From Bacteroidota bacterium (lineage in GTDB: Bacteria; Bacteroidota; Bacteroidia; AKYH767-A; JAHEYN01): 64,000 nt of DNA. The stretch is taken from assembly GCA_023251555.1 (NCBI GenBank), contig JAHEYN010000005.1, positions 76,172 through 140,171 of the forward strand, in the 5' to 3' direction. Under the pieces are notes generated by a model. The model was not told the DNA's origin and did no database searches. It worked only from the letters and a program-made list of their open reading frames with translations. Below, in pieces: positions 41,524 through 50,932 of this stretch (positions within the stretch are counted from its first letter, which is position 1; every line of letters starts with the position of its first letter). Both the position numbers and the translations under genes were made by a program.

Positions 41524-43635
41524 GTGAAAAAATCAATCCTTATTCCCATCCTGCTTGCCGCCTTATCCTGCGGGCAGGTCAGCAAAAAAATCTCTTACCC
41601 TGCCACTCCCAGGGTACAGCAATCCGACGATTATTTCGGGAAAAAAGTATCTGACCCCTACCGCTGGCTCGAAGACGACAGGTCGTCAGAAACAGCACAG
41701 TGGGTAAGCGAAGAAAACAAGATCACTTTCGCCTATCTTGACAAAATCCCGTTCCGGAAAAAGATCAGGGAAAGGATCAGCACGCTCTGGAACTTCCCGA
41801 GATTTTCACCCCCTTCAAAAGAAGGTAAATATTATTCCTTCTATAAAAATGACGGCATGCAGAATCAGAGTATTCTTTATTTCCAGGAAGGGCTTGGCGG
41901 AAATCCGAAAATACTTATTGATCCTAACAAGCTCTCTGCCGACGGCACCGTAGCACTGACCCATGCAGGATTTTCGAAAGACCAGCGGTACCTGGCTTTC
42001 GGCACCTCCCGCGCAGGTTCCGACTGGCAGCAGTTTCAGATCATGGAAACGCAGACCGGAAAGGTGCTGGATGATCTTGTAAAATGGAACAAATTTTCAG
42101 GGGCGGCGTGGAGAGGAAACGGATTCTTCTACACCCGCTTTGAAGAGCCCGGAAAAGGGTCTGAGCTCTCGGGTAAAAACGAAAACTGCAGGGTTTACTA
42201 TCACACCCTGGGTACGGATCAAAACAAAGATTCCCTCGTTTATGAAGATCGGGAGCACCCTGCCCGTGCGTTCTCACCGGGGGTTACGGACGACGGCCGT
42301 TTTCTCATTATCTCCGCATGGGAAACCACCACAGGGGTTAATCTCTATATAAAAGACCTGGAGAAAAAAGAGAAAAATTTCACATCCCTTGCAGATAACT
42401 TTGAAGATGACTACAGTGTGATTGATAATATTGGCGGAAAACTTCTTATGATGACCGGCAGGAATGCCCCCCGGAAAAAAGTGGTGCTTATTGATCCGGC
42501 GCACCCGGAAGAAAAAAACTGGAAAGAAGTGATACCCCAGTCGGGTGATGTGCTCGAGTCAGTTGCAAGGGCAAAAGACAAGCTCATCTGCAAATACCTC
42601 AGGGATGCGTGCAGCAGGCTGCAGGTCTTCAGCCTGGAAGGAAAATCTGAAAATGAGATTACCCTTCCCACCCTTGGCACAGTGAGCGCCATCAATGCTC
42701 ATGCTGAAGACAGTCTTGTATTTTACTCCTTCACATCCTTCACCTTCCCGACAACCATATACTCATACAATATTGTGACCAAAACATCTTCGGTGTTCAG
42801 GAAGGCTGCCATTGACTTTGATCCCGAAGCTTACGAAACAAAGCAGGTATTTTTTAACAGCAAAGACGGAACGAAAGTTCCCATGTTCATTGTCCACAGG
42901 AAAGGCATGGAGATGAACGGGAAAAACCCTGCTTTCCTGTACAGCTATGGAGGATTTAACATCAGCCTCACCCCTGATTTCAGGGTTGAGCGCCTTGCCC
43001 TGCTTGAAAACGGTGGCATCTTCGCTGAGCCTAACATACGCGGGGGCGGAGAGTACGGAGAAGAATGGCACAAGGCCGGAACCCTCTGCAGAAAACAGAA
43101 CGTGTTTGACGATTTCATCGCGGCTGCGGAATACCTTATAAAAGAAAAATACACCTCGCATGACATGCTGGCCATCCATGGACGTTCCAACGGCGGGCTC
43201 CTCGTGGGAGCCGTTATGACCCAGCGGCCCGACCTGGCAAAAGTGGCAATCCCAACAGTGGGCGTTCTCGACATGCTCCGCTACCACCTCTTCACCATCG
43301 GTGCTGCGTGGGCATCGGACTACGGAAGGAGCGACAACAAAGAACAGTTTGAATGCCTGTACAGGTATTCCCCCCTTCAAAATGTAAAAGAAACCGGATA
43401 CCCTGCCACCCTTGTAACCACCGGGGATCACGACGACCGGGTAGTTCCTGCCCACTCGTTCAAGTTTGCCGCCACCCTGCAGGAGAAACAGCAGGGCGAT
43501 AACCCCGTCCTTATAAGAATAGATGTAAACGCAGGCCATGGTGCAGGAAAACCCACTTCAAAAGTGATTGAAGAATGGGCCGATATATGGAGTTTCATGT
43601 TTTATAACATGGGAATGAAGGTGAAATATCTTTAA
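41524..43635 (+). CDS. Prolyl oligopeptidase family serine peptidase (S9A), lipoprotein
   Basis: 703 residues, starting with GTG 41524; the following MKKSILIPILLAALSCGQ is a lipoprotein signal with lipobox AALSC. N-terminal seven-bladed propeller (RWLED motif near residue 48) and C-terminal alpha/beta-hydrolase with catalytic Ser in GRSNGGLLVGAVM, Asp in TGDHDDRVVPAHS and His in NAGHGAGKPTSK. It cleaves short peptides after proline; with the lipobox the enzyme is likely periplasmic or outer-membrane bound. Followed 20 bp later by bshA. Confidence 0.95.
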   Translation: MKKSILIPILLAALSCGQVSKKISYPATPRVQQSDDYFGKKVSDPYRWLEDDRSSETAQWVSEENKITFAYLDKIPFRKKIRERISTLWNFPRFSPPSKEGKYYSFYKNDGMQNQSILYFQEGLGGNPKILIDPNKLSADGTVALTHAGFSKDQRYLAFGTSRAGSDWQQFQIMETQTGKVLDDLVKWNKFSGAAWRGNGFFYTRFEEPGKGSELSGKNENCRVYYHTLGTDQNKDSLVYEDREHPARAFSPGVTDDGRFLIISAWETTTGVNLYIKDLEKKEKNFTSLADNFEDDYSVIDNIGGKLLMMTGRNAPRKKVVLIDPAHPEEKNWKEVIPQSGDVLESVARAKDKLICKYLRDACSRLQVFSLEGKSENEITLPTLGTVSAINAHAEDSLVFYSFTSFTFPTTIYSYNIVTKTSSVFRKAAIDFDPEAYETKQVFFNSKDGTKVPMFIVHRKGMEMNGKNPAFLYSYGGFNISLTPDFRVERLALLENGGIFAEPNIRGGGEYGEEWHKAGTLCRKQNVFDDFIAAAEYLIKEKYTSHDMLAIHGRSNGGLLVGAVMTQRPDLAKVAIPTVGVLDMLRYHLFTIGAAWASDYGRSDNKEQFECLYRYSPLQNVKETGYPATLVTTGDHDDRVVPAHSFKFAATLQEKQQGDNPVLIRIDVNAGHGAGKPTSKVIEEWADIWSFMFYNMGMKVKYL

Positions 43636-43655
43636 CAGCCAGATCTTTTTTCTTC

Positions 43656-44783
43656 ATGAACATAGGCATTGTATGTTATCCCACCTTCGGGGGGAGCGGG
43701 GTTGTTGCCACCGAGCTCGGAAAAGCCCTTGCAGGAAAAGGGCACAAGGTTCATTTCATCACCTACCGCCAGCCTGTCCGCCTGGACTCATTCTCTGAAA
43801 ATATTTCTTACCACGAGGTCAAGGTCCCGGAGTATGATCTCTTTGAATATCCTCCTTACGAAACAGCGCTCACCAGCACCCTTGTTGATGCAGCCCGTTT
43901 CCACCGGCTGGATATTCTTCATGTTCACTACGCCATTCCGCATGCCTCTGCCGCTTATCTCGCCCGGCAAATCCTTTCCCAGGACGGCATAAAGCTGCCC
44001 GTTGTTACCACTCTTCACGGAACCGACATTACCCTCGTCGGAAAAGATCCCGGTTATGAACCCGTGGTTTCCTTCGCGATAAACGAGTCGGACGGAATTA
44101 CCGCTGTCTCAAAAAGCCTGAAAGATGACACCATGCAGAATTTCCGTATCAGAAAAGAGATTGAGGTGATACCTAACTTTATTGACCTCTCAAGATTTTC
44201 CCGCCAGCCGAGGGATCATTTTAAAAAATTCATTGCCCCCGGAGGAGAAAAAATTCTCGTACACACATCCAATTTCAGGAAAGTAAAAAGAGTGGATGAT
44301 GTTATCCGGGTATTCGAGCTCGTGCAGAAAAAAATACCGTCGAAACTCCTGCTCATCGGCGACGGACCTGAGCGCAGCAGCATAGAGCGCCTGTGCAGGG
44401 AGCTCAGCGTGTGCGACCATATCAGCTTTCTCGGGAAACAGGAATCGGTGGAAGAAATTTTATCCCTCTGCGACCTCTTCATCATGCCTTCGGAAACCGA
44501 GAGTTTCGGGCTCGCTGCTCTCGAAGCCATGGCATGCCAGGTACCCGTAATCTCTTCCGACTCGGGCGGGATACCCGAAGTGAATATCAACGGGGTAACC
44601 GGCTTCCTGAGCAAAGTGGGGGATGTGAAAAGTATGGCGGAAAATGCACTGTACATTCTCGGGGATTCCAAACGGCTCACCCTCTTCAAATCGAATGCAA
44701 TGACCCGGGCAAAAGAGTTTGACATCCTGAAAATTTTGCCCCTGTACGAACGGTTCTATGAAAAAATATCCGGGAAAAGGTAA
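43656..44783 (+). CDS. bshA: N-acetyl-alpha-D-glucosaminyl L-malate synthase
   Basis: 375-residue GT4 glycosyltransferase that joins UDP-GlcNAc and L-malate, first step of bacillithiol biosynthesis. The N-terminus MNIGIVCYPTFGGSGVVATELGKALAGKGHKVHFITYRQP is the BshA signature. GT4 elements follow: HVHYAIPHASAAYLA, TTLHGTDITLVGKDPGYEPV, and the C-terminal donor site MPSETESFGLAALEAMACQVPVISSDSGGIPEV with the catalytic E-x7-E. The start is the obvious ATG after a short gap from the peptidase gene; bshB and bshC are not in the window. Confidence 0.95.
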   Translation: MNIGIVCYPTFGGSGVVATELGKALAGKGHKVHFITYRQPVRLDSFSENISYHEVKVPEYDLFEYPPYETALTSTLVDAARFHRLDILHVHYAIPHASAAYLARQILSQDGIKLPVVTTLHGTDITLVGKDPGYEPVVSFAINESDGITAVSKSLKDDTMQNFRIRKEIEVIPNFIDLSRFSRQPRDHFKKFIAPGGEKILVHTSNFRKVKRVDDVIRVFELVQKKIPSKLLLIGDGPERSSIERLCRELSVCDHISFLGKQESVEEILSLCDLFIMPSETESFGLAALEAMACQVPVISSDSGGIPEVNINGVTGFLSKVGDVKSMAENALYILGDSKRLTLFKSNAMTRAKEFDILKILPLYERFYEKISGKR

Positions 44784-44791
44784 GTTCTCAG

Positions 44792-45406
44792 ATGCAAAAG
44801 ATTCTTCTCGCTGCCCTCTCTCCTCTTTTTCTTTTTTCTTCTCCCCTCCTCGCCCAGAAAACCGCTGAAGATTACCTTACCCAGGGAAACGCCATGTACA
44901 GGGTAAATGATCTGAAAGAGGCCATGAAAAAATACAACAAAGCCATTGCCCTCAGGGATGATTATGCGGAAGCCTATTACAACAGGGGTGTGATAAAGTT
45001 TGAACTGTCGGACTATAAAGGTGCTGCAGAGGATTATGAGAAAGCCATAGAACTCTACCCGGACTTTGCAGATGCTTACTTTAACAGGGCGCTGCTGAAG
45101 CATACACGCAGCGACCTTGCCGGAGCGCTGGCAGATTACGATAAAACCATTTTCCTCCGCCCTGACGATTACGAGGCATACAAAAGCCGTGCTGATGTGA
45201 AGTTCGATATGAAAAATTATCCTGCTTCCATTGCAGATTACACAAAAGCAGTTCAGCTTTTTCCCGACTACCCCGATGCCTATATGAACAGGGGGCTCGC
45301 AAAGTTCAACATCCGTCAGATCCACGAAGCCTGCCTTGACTGGAATACGGCACGAAAACTCGGGAATACCGAAGCGGAAGGCTTTATCAACGGCTACTGC
45401 CGGTAG
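44792..45406 (+). CDS. Secreted TPR-repeat protein
   Basis: 204 residues. Signal peptide MQKILLAALSPLFLFSSPLLAQ, then four to five canonical TPR units (AEDYLTQGNAMYRVNDLKEAMKKYNKAIALRDDYAEAYYNRGVIKFELSDYKGAAEDYEKAIELYP and similar), each about 34 residues. It is expected in the periplasm as a protein-protein interaction platform. It starts 8 bp after bshA; co-transcription is plausible, but a link to bacillithiol is not evident. Confidence 0.88.
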   Translation: MQKILLAALSPLFLFSSPLLAQKTAEDYLTQGNAMYRVNDLKEAMKKYNKAIALRDDYAEAYYNRGVIKFELSDYKGAAEDYEKAIELYPDFADAYFNRALLKHTRSDLAGALADYDKTIFLRPDDYEAYKSRADVKFDMKNYPASIADYTKAVQLFPDYPDAYMNRGLAKFNIRQIHEACLDWNTARKLGNTEAEGFINGYCR

Positions 45407-45460
45407 AAAAATCAGGAAGCGTCCCTTATCCGGTCATACGGCTCGTAAATCCTCTTCCGT

Positions 45461-47302
45461 TCAGAAATAAATGATGCACTCCGGCGGAAAAAGCTGGCGG
45501 ATATTGTGCCTTTCAATCTCGGTAATGTAATTATTACTCAGGCTAAGCCTCCTGAGATTCTTCAGCTGTCCTATCTCTTTCGGGAGGCGTGTCAGATAGT
45601 TTTTATTCAGGTTCAGTTCAACGAGATTTTCGAGCTCTCCAATCTCCGCAGGTATTTCGCTGATTTTATTAGTATTTGTAAACTCAATCAGGGAAATATC
45701 ATTACCCAAATCAAGTATTTCAAGACTTTTCAGCTTCGCCAGGGAGAGAGGGAAACGGGGCATCTGGTTATCGCTCAGCAGCAGCCTGGTGAGGGACTGC
45801 AGCCCTGAAAATTCATCGGGGATATCTTTGATGGCATTGAAGCGGAGTTCAAGAATCTTAAGCTTCGAGAGTTTCCCGAACACCCTGAGCGCCGTTTTGT
45901 AATTTACCGTTGGATTATATGAGCAGTATAATTCTGTAAGATTGTACAGCTTTCCGAATTCTTCAGGAATCTGATCGGGGAAATTATGAGAGATATTTAT
46001 TTTTTCGAGAGCCGTGAGATCTCCAATCTCCGGGGGGATATAACGCAGACTGTTAAATGCGATTGTCAGCTTTTTCAGTTCTTTCAGGTTCTTAATTTCG
46101 GGAGGGATGGAATCTATTTCATTTCTCCCGTATAAGCTGTCATTGTCAAGATTCAGCTCCTCAAGGCGGGAAAGTTTAGTGATCACATCGGGGAATTTTT
46201 TCAGATAATTGCTTCTCAGGTCAAGCACTTCAAGCTTAGCCAGCCTGGCAAACCCGGGAGGAAGCTTCTGCAGCTGGTCCTGGTACAGGGATAACTCGGT
46301 GAGCTCGGTGAGCTCCCCTATTTCTTCAGGAAGCTCCTTCAGCCTGCCCTGGTTCAGGTATAGAATTCTGAGTTTCGACAGCTTGCCGATTTCCCGTGGA
46401 AGAGATGTGATCCTCGAATAGCTGATATCTGCATAAACAAGATTCCGGAGGCTCCCGATCTGAGGAGGCAGGGACTCCATAGGGTTTCCGCCTATGAACA
46501 GTTCCTGCAGTTTCTGAAGGCGCGCGATATGCGGCCCCAGCTGCTGTATCTCATTCCTGACAAGGAACAGGTGCTCAAGGTTGACCAGGCCTGTCAGTTC
46601 CGGGGGAAGATCCGTTAACCTGTTGAAGTTCATATTGAGAGACACGAGCGACTGAAGCCTGCGGATCTCAGGCGGAATATTCGTGATGCGGTTGTTACGG
46701 AGAGAAAGAGTCCTGAGGCCTGTCATATATGTAAGCTGCAGCGGAAAATCAGTAAACAGATTGGATGCAAGATCAACTTCTTCAAGCGAAGACAGCCAGG
46801 CAATGGAATCAGGCAGGGTGCTGATGCGGTTCCTGTAAAGCAGCAGTTTTTTCAGCCTGCTTAACTTCACTATTCCCTGATCAATACGGCTGATCTGGTT
46901 TCCGGAAGCGTTCAGTTTTTCGAGGGCTGAAAGATTTCTTATCTCAGATGGGATATATGTAAGCCTGTTGGAAGAGATGTCGGCTTCTTTCAACGCCGGG
47001 AGATTAAAAAATCCCTCCGGCAGCTTCACAATCTGGTTGAAACTGAGGTTGATGTATTCAAGCTTTTTCAGAAGAGAAATACTGTCGGGGATCGACCGGA
47101 TGTTCTGCTTTGAAAGATTGAGACGGATCACCTCTCCGGGAGAGGCAAAAGCCTCGTCAAGGCTGGTGAATTCCTTTTGAGAAGATGAAACTGTATCAGG
47201 CTGGGCAGAAAGCGAAAAGGGGAAAACAAGAATCAGCAGTACAGCCGTTACAGGCGAAGGCACAGCCCGTGTAAAAGCGCTAAAGGATCTTGTATCCCTC
47301 AT
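45461..47302 (-). CDS. Secreted leucine-rich-repeat protein
   Basis: From ATG 47302 (MRDTRSFSAFTRAVPS) there is a signal peptide (AVLLILVFPFSLSAQ), then about twenty 23-residue LRRs of the pattern LxxLxxLxLSxNxIxxLPxEIGxL, spanning most of 613 residues. Such proteins in Bacteroidota act as surface binding proteins; the ligand is unknown. No T9SS sorting domain is seen at the C-terminus. The start is set by signal peptide quality; an ATG seven codons earlier is less suitable. It overlaps the 3' end of the SUI1-like gene by 23 bp, in a different frame. Confidence 0.88.
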   Translation of the reverse strand: MRDTRSFSAFTRAVPSPVTAVLLILVFPFSLSAQPDTVSSSQKEFTSLDEAFASPGEVIRLNLSKQNIRSIPDSISLLKKLEYINLSFNQIVKLPEGFFNLPALKEADISSNRLTYIPSEIRNLSALEKLNASGNQISRIDQGIVKLSRLKKLLLYRNRISTLPDSIAWLSSLEEVDLASNLFTDFPLQLTYMTGLRTLSLRNNRITNIPPEIRRLQSLVSLNMNFNRLTDLPPELTGLVNLEHLFLVRNEIQQLGPHIARLQKLQELFIGGNPMESLPPQIGSLRNLVYADISYSRITSLPREIGKLSKLRILYLNQGRLKELPEEIGELTELTELSLYQDQLQKLPPGFARLAKLEVLDLRSNYLKKFPDVITKLSRLEELNLDNDSLYGRNEIDSIPPEIKNLKELKKLTIAFNSLRYIPPEIGDLTALEKINISHNFPDQIPEEFGKLYNLTELYCSYNPTVNYKTALRVFGKLSKLKILELRFNAIKDIPDEFSGLQSLTRLLLSDNQMPRFPLSLAKLKSLEILDLGNDISLIEFTNTNKISEIPAEIGELENLVELNLNKNYLTRLPKEIGQLKNLRRLSLSNNYITEIERHNIRQLFPPECIIYF

Positions 47303-47678
47303 CTTTAAGCATAGCAGAAACACGGTCTTTATGGTTTCCTTTCAGGAGAAAAAGGTTCTGCCTCATGGAAATTTTAGTGCTCCCTCCCGCGGCAATGGTA
47401 TCCCTCAGCGTATCCCGCTCTTCCCTGCTTCCGGTAAAGCCTCTCACAACAGTGAGAACGTCGAATGCCTTCTTCATAACCTCTACCGCAAGCGTCCCCT
47501 GGAAAATGTTTTTCTTATTCTCCACGTACTCATACCTGAGGACAGGACCTTTCATCTTCATGGTTGTTTTCCTGATGAAATAGTCATCCCTGCTGATGGG
47601 AACAAGAGGACGATCATCTCTCAGTGAAAGGATTTGCTGCGTTTTATTGTACAGCTTGACGAGCGGACGGATAAACAT
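47280..47678 (-). CDS. Divergent SUI1/eIF1-like (YciH-like) protein
   Basis: 132 residues. The C-terminal ~75 residues follow the SUI1 pattern: VLTVVRGFTGSREERDTLRDTIAAGGSTKISMRQNLFLLKGNHKDRVSAMLKDEGYKIL. In standard YciH the region CGVGGS is replaced here by IAAGGS, and the segment DGEI(I)QGD is reshaped to RQNLFLLKGNH. The function (translation initiation fidelity) is uncertain for this divergent form. The N-terminal ~55 residues (MFIRPLVKLYNKTQQILSLRD) have no match that I recognise. It precedes the LRR gene with a 23-bp overlap. Confidence 0.6.
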   Translation of the reverse strand: MFIRPLVKLYNKTQQILSLRDDRPLVPISRDDYFIRKTTMKMKGPVLRYEYVENKKNIFQGTLAVEVMKKAFDVLTVVRGFTGSREERDTLRDTIAAGGSTKISMRQNLFLLKGNHKDRVSAMLKDEGYKIL

Positions 47679-47793
47679 TGCCTGTTTTATTTTGGCGGAT
47701 GAAGTTAAAGCAAAAGAAAGCCCTCATCCGGAAAGACAAAAAAAATTATTGACCGGCTGCTGTTAATATCTCAGCAACCCGGGGATCTGAATT

Positions 47794-48726
47794 TTATTTC
47801 AAAACAATTTTTGAGAGCCCTCCTTCCCGCATCTTCTTCTTCACGTACTCCACAGCTCCGGGAACGTCCTGTGGGTTAAACCATTTTATTTCCTTGTCCC
47901 TCCTGAACCAGGTGAGCTGTCGGCGGGCATAATGCCTTGTGTTTTTTTTAATAAGATCTGCAGCCTGGTCAAGCGTCAGGCTGCCATCAAAATAATCAAA
48001 CAGCTCCCGGTAGCCCACCGTATTCAGGGATGTAAGATGCCTGTATGGGATCATGCTGCGAACTTCCTCAACGAGGCCGGCCGCAAACATCGCGTCTACC
48101 CTGCTGTTGATGCGTTCGTAAAGAACTTCTCGTGGAAGCTCCATCCCAGTTTTAATTATTGTAAACGGCCTGGGATGCCTTGTTTTCTTCCTGAAAGATG
48201 AGTATGCTTTTCCTGTAAGAAGACAAACCTCAAGTGCCCTGAAAAGGCGGCGGGGATTTTTCAAATCCACTTCCGCATAGTACCCGGGATCAAGAACACG
48301 CAGCCGCTGCTGAAGAGACTCTATTCCATCTTCCTCAAAAATCGTTTCCAGCTCACGGCGTATTTCCTTATCTGAAGGCGGAATGGCATCCATTCCGTTA
48401 CAAACGGCATCAAGGTATAATCCCGATCCTCCCGTCATCACAGCAACACTGCCGGAAGAAAAAATTTTCCCGAGGCACCTGATTGCATCTTCCTCAAAGA
48501 GATAGGTATTGTATTCATCGCTTACAGAGAGGTTCCCTACAAAATGATGCGGCACTTCTGAAAGTTGTTCCGGAGAAGGCTTTGATGTTCCTATGGAAAT
48601 CTCCCTGTAAAACTGGCGGGAGTCGGCAGAAAGAATTTCCGTATTGAAATGTTTTGCAAGCTCAATGCTGAAAGCGGTTTTCCCTGATGCAGTCGGGCCG
48701 GCAACGGTAATGAGAAAAGAAGGCAT
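47794..48726 (-). CDS. miaA: tRNA dimethylallyltransferase
   Basis: 310 residues, prenylates A37 of tRNAs reading UNN codons. P-loop GPTASGKTAFSIELAK (residues 9-24), the conserved ILSADSRQFYREISIGTSKP, VGNLSVSDEYNTYLFEEDA, GGSGLYLDAVCNGMD, and the C-terminal KKNTRHYARRQLTWFRRDKEIKWF. Length is normal. It follows the pRiA4b-like gene after 3 bp. Confidence 0.96.
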   Translation of the reverse strand: MPSFLITVAGPTASGKTAFSIELAKHFNTEILSADSRQFYREISIGTSKPSPEQLSEVPHHFVGNLSVSDEYNTYLFEEDAIRCLGKIFSSGSVAVMTGGSGLYLDAVCNGMDAIPPSDKEIRRELETIFEEDGIESLQQRLRVLDPGYYAEVDLKNPRRLFRALEVCLLTGKAYSSFRKKTRHPRPFTIIKTGMELPREVLYERINSRVDAMFAAGLVEEVRSMIPYRHLTSLNTVGYRELFDYFDGSLTLDQAADLIKKNTRHYARRQLTWFRRDKEIKWFNPQDVPGAVEYVKKKMREGGLSKIVLK

Positions 48727-48729
48727 TAA

Positions 48730-49329
48730 TTATTCCTCATTGCCGGGAGGGGCTTCATCATCATCCTGCACTTCTCCTTCTCCTTCTCCTTCTCCTCCCT
48801 CTCCTTCTTCTTCGAGAGGCAAGGCGTGCTCATCCTCATCCTCATCTTCTCCCTCGCCCTGTACCACGAATTGCTGGAATTCAGGAGCAATCTCATCTTC
48901 AGCAGGTATAACAGCTTTTTTATCGCCTGGCAACTGGTACTGCTTGGGTGCTTCCCCGGCCTTTTTCACGCAGCGGGGATAATCAGCATCCTGATCGGGT
49001 TTCTGGATCTTAAGAAGCTCAATAAAAAAAAACCACATGGCGGAGAAGTCATACACATAAATAATTTTCTGGTGGGGGTCAAGAATGTAATCGGAAAGGC
49101 GGCCCTTGTCCATCCCGGACGAAGACTTTTTGTCAGCTGATGAAATTTCTTTCCCTTTTTTCCACTGGTCGTCGCTCATGTAAAAAGATCCTTCGTGCTT
49201 TAAGTCGAAACCTATGGATTCGTGAATAGCAGACTGCAAATCCCTGAATGTATGGGTGGATAATATTTCTATATCCCTTGCAACATCTTCATGGTCTTCG
49301 AAAGTCAGCCTGAACTTATATACAGCCAT
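48730..49329 (-). CDS. Plasmid pRiA4b ORF-3-like protein with acidic tail
   Basis: 199 residues from ATG 49329 (MAVYKFRLTFEDHEDVARDIEIL); a TTG two codons earlier is not needed. The N-terminal domain (residues ~1-150) follows the pRiA4b ORF-3 pattern: FRLTFEDHEDVARDIEIL, TFRDLQSAIHESIGFD, SFYMSDDQWKKG, LSDYILDPHQKIIYVYDFSAMWFFFIELL. The C-terminal ~50 residues are a low-complexity Glu/Asp/Gly run (GEDEDEDEHALPLEEEGEGG…). The family's function is not known to me. Three bp upstream of miaA and likely co-transcribed. Confidence 0.82.
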   Translation of the reverse strand: MAVYKFRLTFEDHEDVARDIEILSTHTFRDLQSAIHESIGFDLKHEGSFYMSDDQWKKGKEISSADKKSSSGMDKGRLSDYILDPHQKIIYVYDFSAMWFFFIELLKIQKPDQDADYPRCVKKAGEAPKQYQLPGDKKAVIPAEDEIAPEFQQFVVQGEGEDEDEDEHALPLEEEGEGGEGEGEGEVQDDDEAPPGNEE

Positions 49330-49397
49330 ATACAACGTTTTATTGTTCCAAGTTAAAATTTATTTTTTAAAATAAAAAACAGCACATCCCTAAGCCG

Positions 49398-49525
49398 AAC
49401 TCCGGGGCAAATCCCGGACCCTCTTGTCCGCCATAGCGGAACGCGAAGGCGGATTATATTTGTATTAACTCCGGAGTTGGCCCGGGATCCTCTCGTCCGC
49501 CATAGCGGAACGCGAAGGCGGATTA
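49398..49525. repeat. Two tandem copies of a palindromic repeat (69-bp period)
   Basis: Each copy contains TCTTGTCCGCCATAGCGGAACGCGAAGGCGGATTA or a close variant; cores are at 49422-49456 and 49491-49525. The flank AACTCCGG… at 49398 and 49467 also repeats. TCCGC-CATA-GCGGA is a hairpin. The same family occurs at 61334 and 61803, in the opposite orientation. Confidence 0.8.
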
Positions 49526-50932
49526 AACGACCGCCCTGAGCCCGAGCTCTGTTCCTTTTTTCAGCATGAGTTCGTAAGCCGCCTGGTACTCATTTTTTAT
49601 TTCACCTTCAAGAATGGCTTCCCGAATAGCCGTTTTGATGATGCCTATCTCCCTCCCGGGGGCGATACCGAAAACCTTCATGATAAGCTCCCCTGTAACA
49701 GGCGGCTGCCAGTTACGGATTTTATCCTTCTCCTCCACCTCTCTGAGTTTCTGCCTTACAAGGGCAAAGTTCCTGAGGTAACGATGGTGCCTGTCTTTAT
49801 TTTTTGTTGTGATATCGGCTTCGCAAAGGGTCATGAGGTCATCAATATCGTCGCCGGCCTCAAAGAGCAGGCGCCTTATGGCGGAATCAGTAACAACGCT
49901 CTGGGCGAGAACAATAGGCCTGAGATGCAGCAGCACAAGCTTCTGTACGTACTTCATTTTCTCATTGAGAGGAAGTTTCAGGTCTGCAAAAATCCTGGGC
50001 ACCATCCTTGCGCCAAGGTCTTCATGCCCGTGGAAAGTCCAGCCGGTACCGCTTTCAAAGCGCTTGGTGGCAGGTTTGGCGATGTCATGAAGAACGGAAG
50101 CCCACCTCAGCCAAAGGTTTTCCGTGTTCAGGGAAATATTGTCAAGAACCTCGAGCGTATGATAGAAGTTGTCTTTATGCGACATGCGGCTGATGGTGTC
50201 CACTCCATGCAGCGCCGCCATGGATGGAAAAATAAGATGGAGAATTCCTGTGTCAAAGAGCAGCTTAAAACCATCAGAAGGAACAGGAGAAAGAATAATC
50301 CTGTTAAGTTCATCAGCTATTCTTTCCCTGGACACAATCAGTATCCGGTCTTTGTTCCTGCACATGGAAGCGAATGAAGCATCATCCATCCTGAACTGCA
50401 GCTGGGCGCAGAAACGGATACCCCTCATCATCCGCAGGGGATCATCCGAGTAGGTGGTATCGGGATCGAGCGGGGTACGGATAAGCCTTTTGCTGATATC
50501 TTCCATGCCCCCGAAAATATCAATCAGTTCCCCGTAAGAGTCCTTCACAAGGCTTACCGCAAGAGTGTTGATGGTGAAATCGCGCCGGCGCAGGTCATCT
50601 TCAAAGCTGCCGCCCTCCACCTGCGGCTTGCGTGAATCGCCCCGGTAAGATTCTTTCCTTGCCCCGACGAATTCTATTTCAAAATCATTATACTTCAGTT
50701 GTGCCGTCCCGAAATTTTTAAATACACTGATATGAAAATTTTTTCCGAGGCGTGCCGCAACTTTTTCCGCAAATTCAATCCCGTTACCGACCACAAGAAT
50801 GTCGATATCCTTGCAGGGGCGCCCCATAACCATATCGCGCACCCATCCGCCGACAACATAGGAGGCGCATCCTGTTTCCTCCGACACACCGGAAGCAATC
50901 TTAAATACGGGATGTTCAAGAAACTCTTTCAT
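49523..50932 (-). CDS. cca: CCA tRNA nucleotidyltransferase / HD-domain protein
   Basis: 469 residues; adds or repairs the 3' CCA of tRNAs. The N-terminal nucleotidyltransferase core has YVVGGWVRDMVMGRPCKDIDILV (DxD), then RRDFTINTLAVSL, DPDTTYSDDPLRMMRGIRFCAQL (tRNA-binding neck) and a C-terminal HD domain (WASVLHDIAKPATK, FHGHEDLGARM). The start MKEFLEHPVFKIASG overlaps the tsaC stop in ATGA. The stop codon TAA lies in the first bases of a palindromic repeat (49491-49525), so the gene's end may have been set by repeat insertion. Confidence 0.93.
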   Translation of the reverse strand: MKEFLEHPVFKIASGVSEETGCASYVVGGWVRDMVMGRPCKDIDILVVGNGIEFAEKVAARLGKNFHISVFKNFGTAQLKYNDFEIEFVGARKESYRGDSRKPQVEGGSFEDDLRRRDFTINTLAVSLVKDSYGELIDIFGGMEDISKRLIRTPLDPDTTYSDDPLRMMRGIRFCAQLQFRMDDASFASMCRNKDRILIVSRERIADELNRIILSPVPSDGFKLLFDTGILHLIFPSMAALHGVDTISRMSHKDNFYHTLEVLDNISLNTENLWLRWASVLHDIAKPATKRFESGTGWTFHGHEDLGARMVPRIFADLKLPLNEKMKYVQKLVLLHLRPIVLAQSVVTDSAIRRLLFEAGDDIDDLMTLCEADITTKNKDRHHRYLRNFALVRQKLREVEEKDKIRNWQPPVTGELIMKVFGIAPGREIGIIKTAIREAILEGEIKNEYQAAYELMLKKGTELGLRAVV

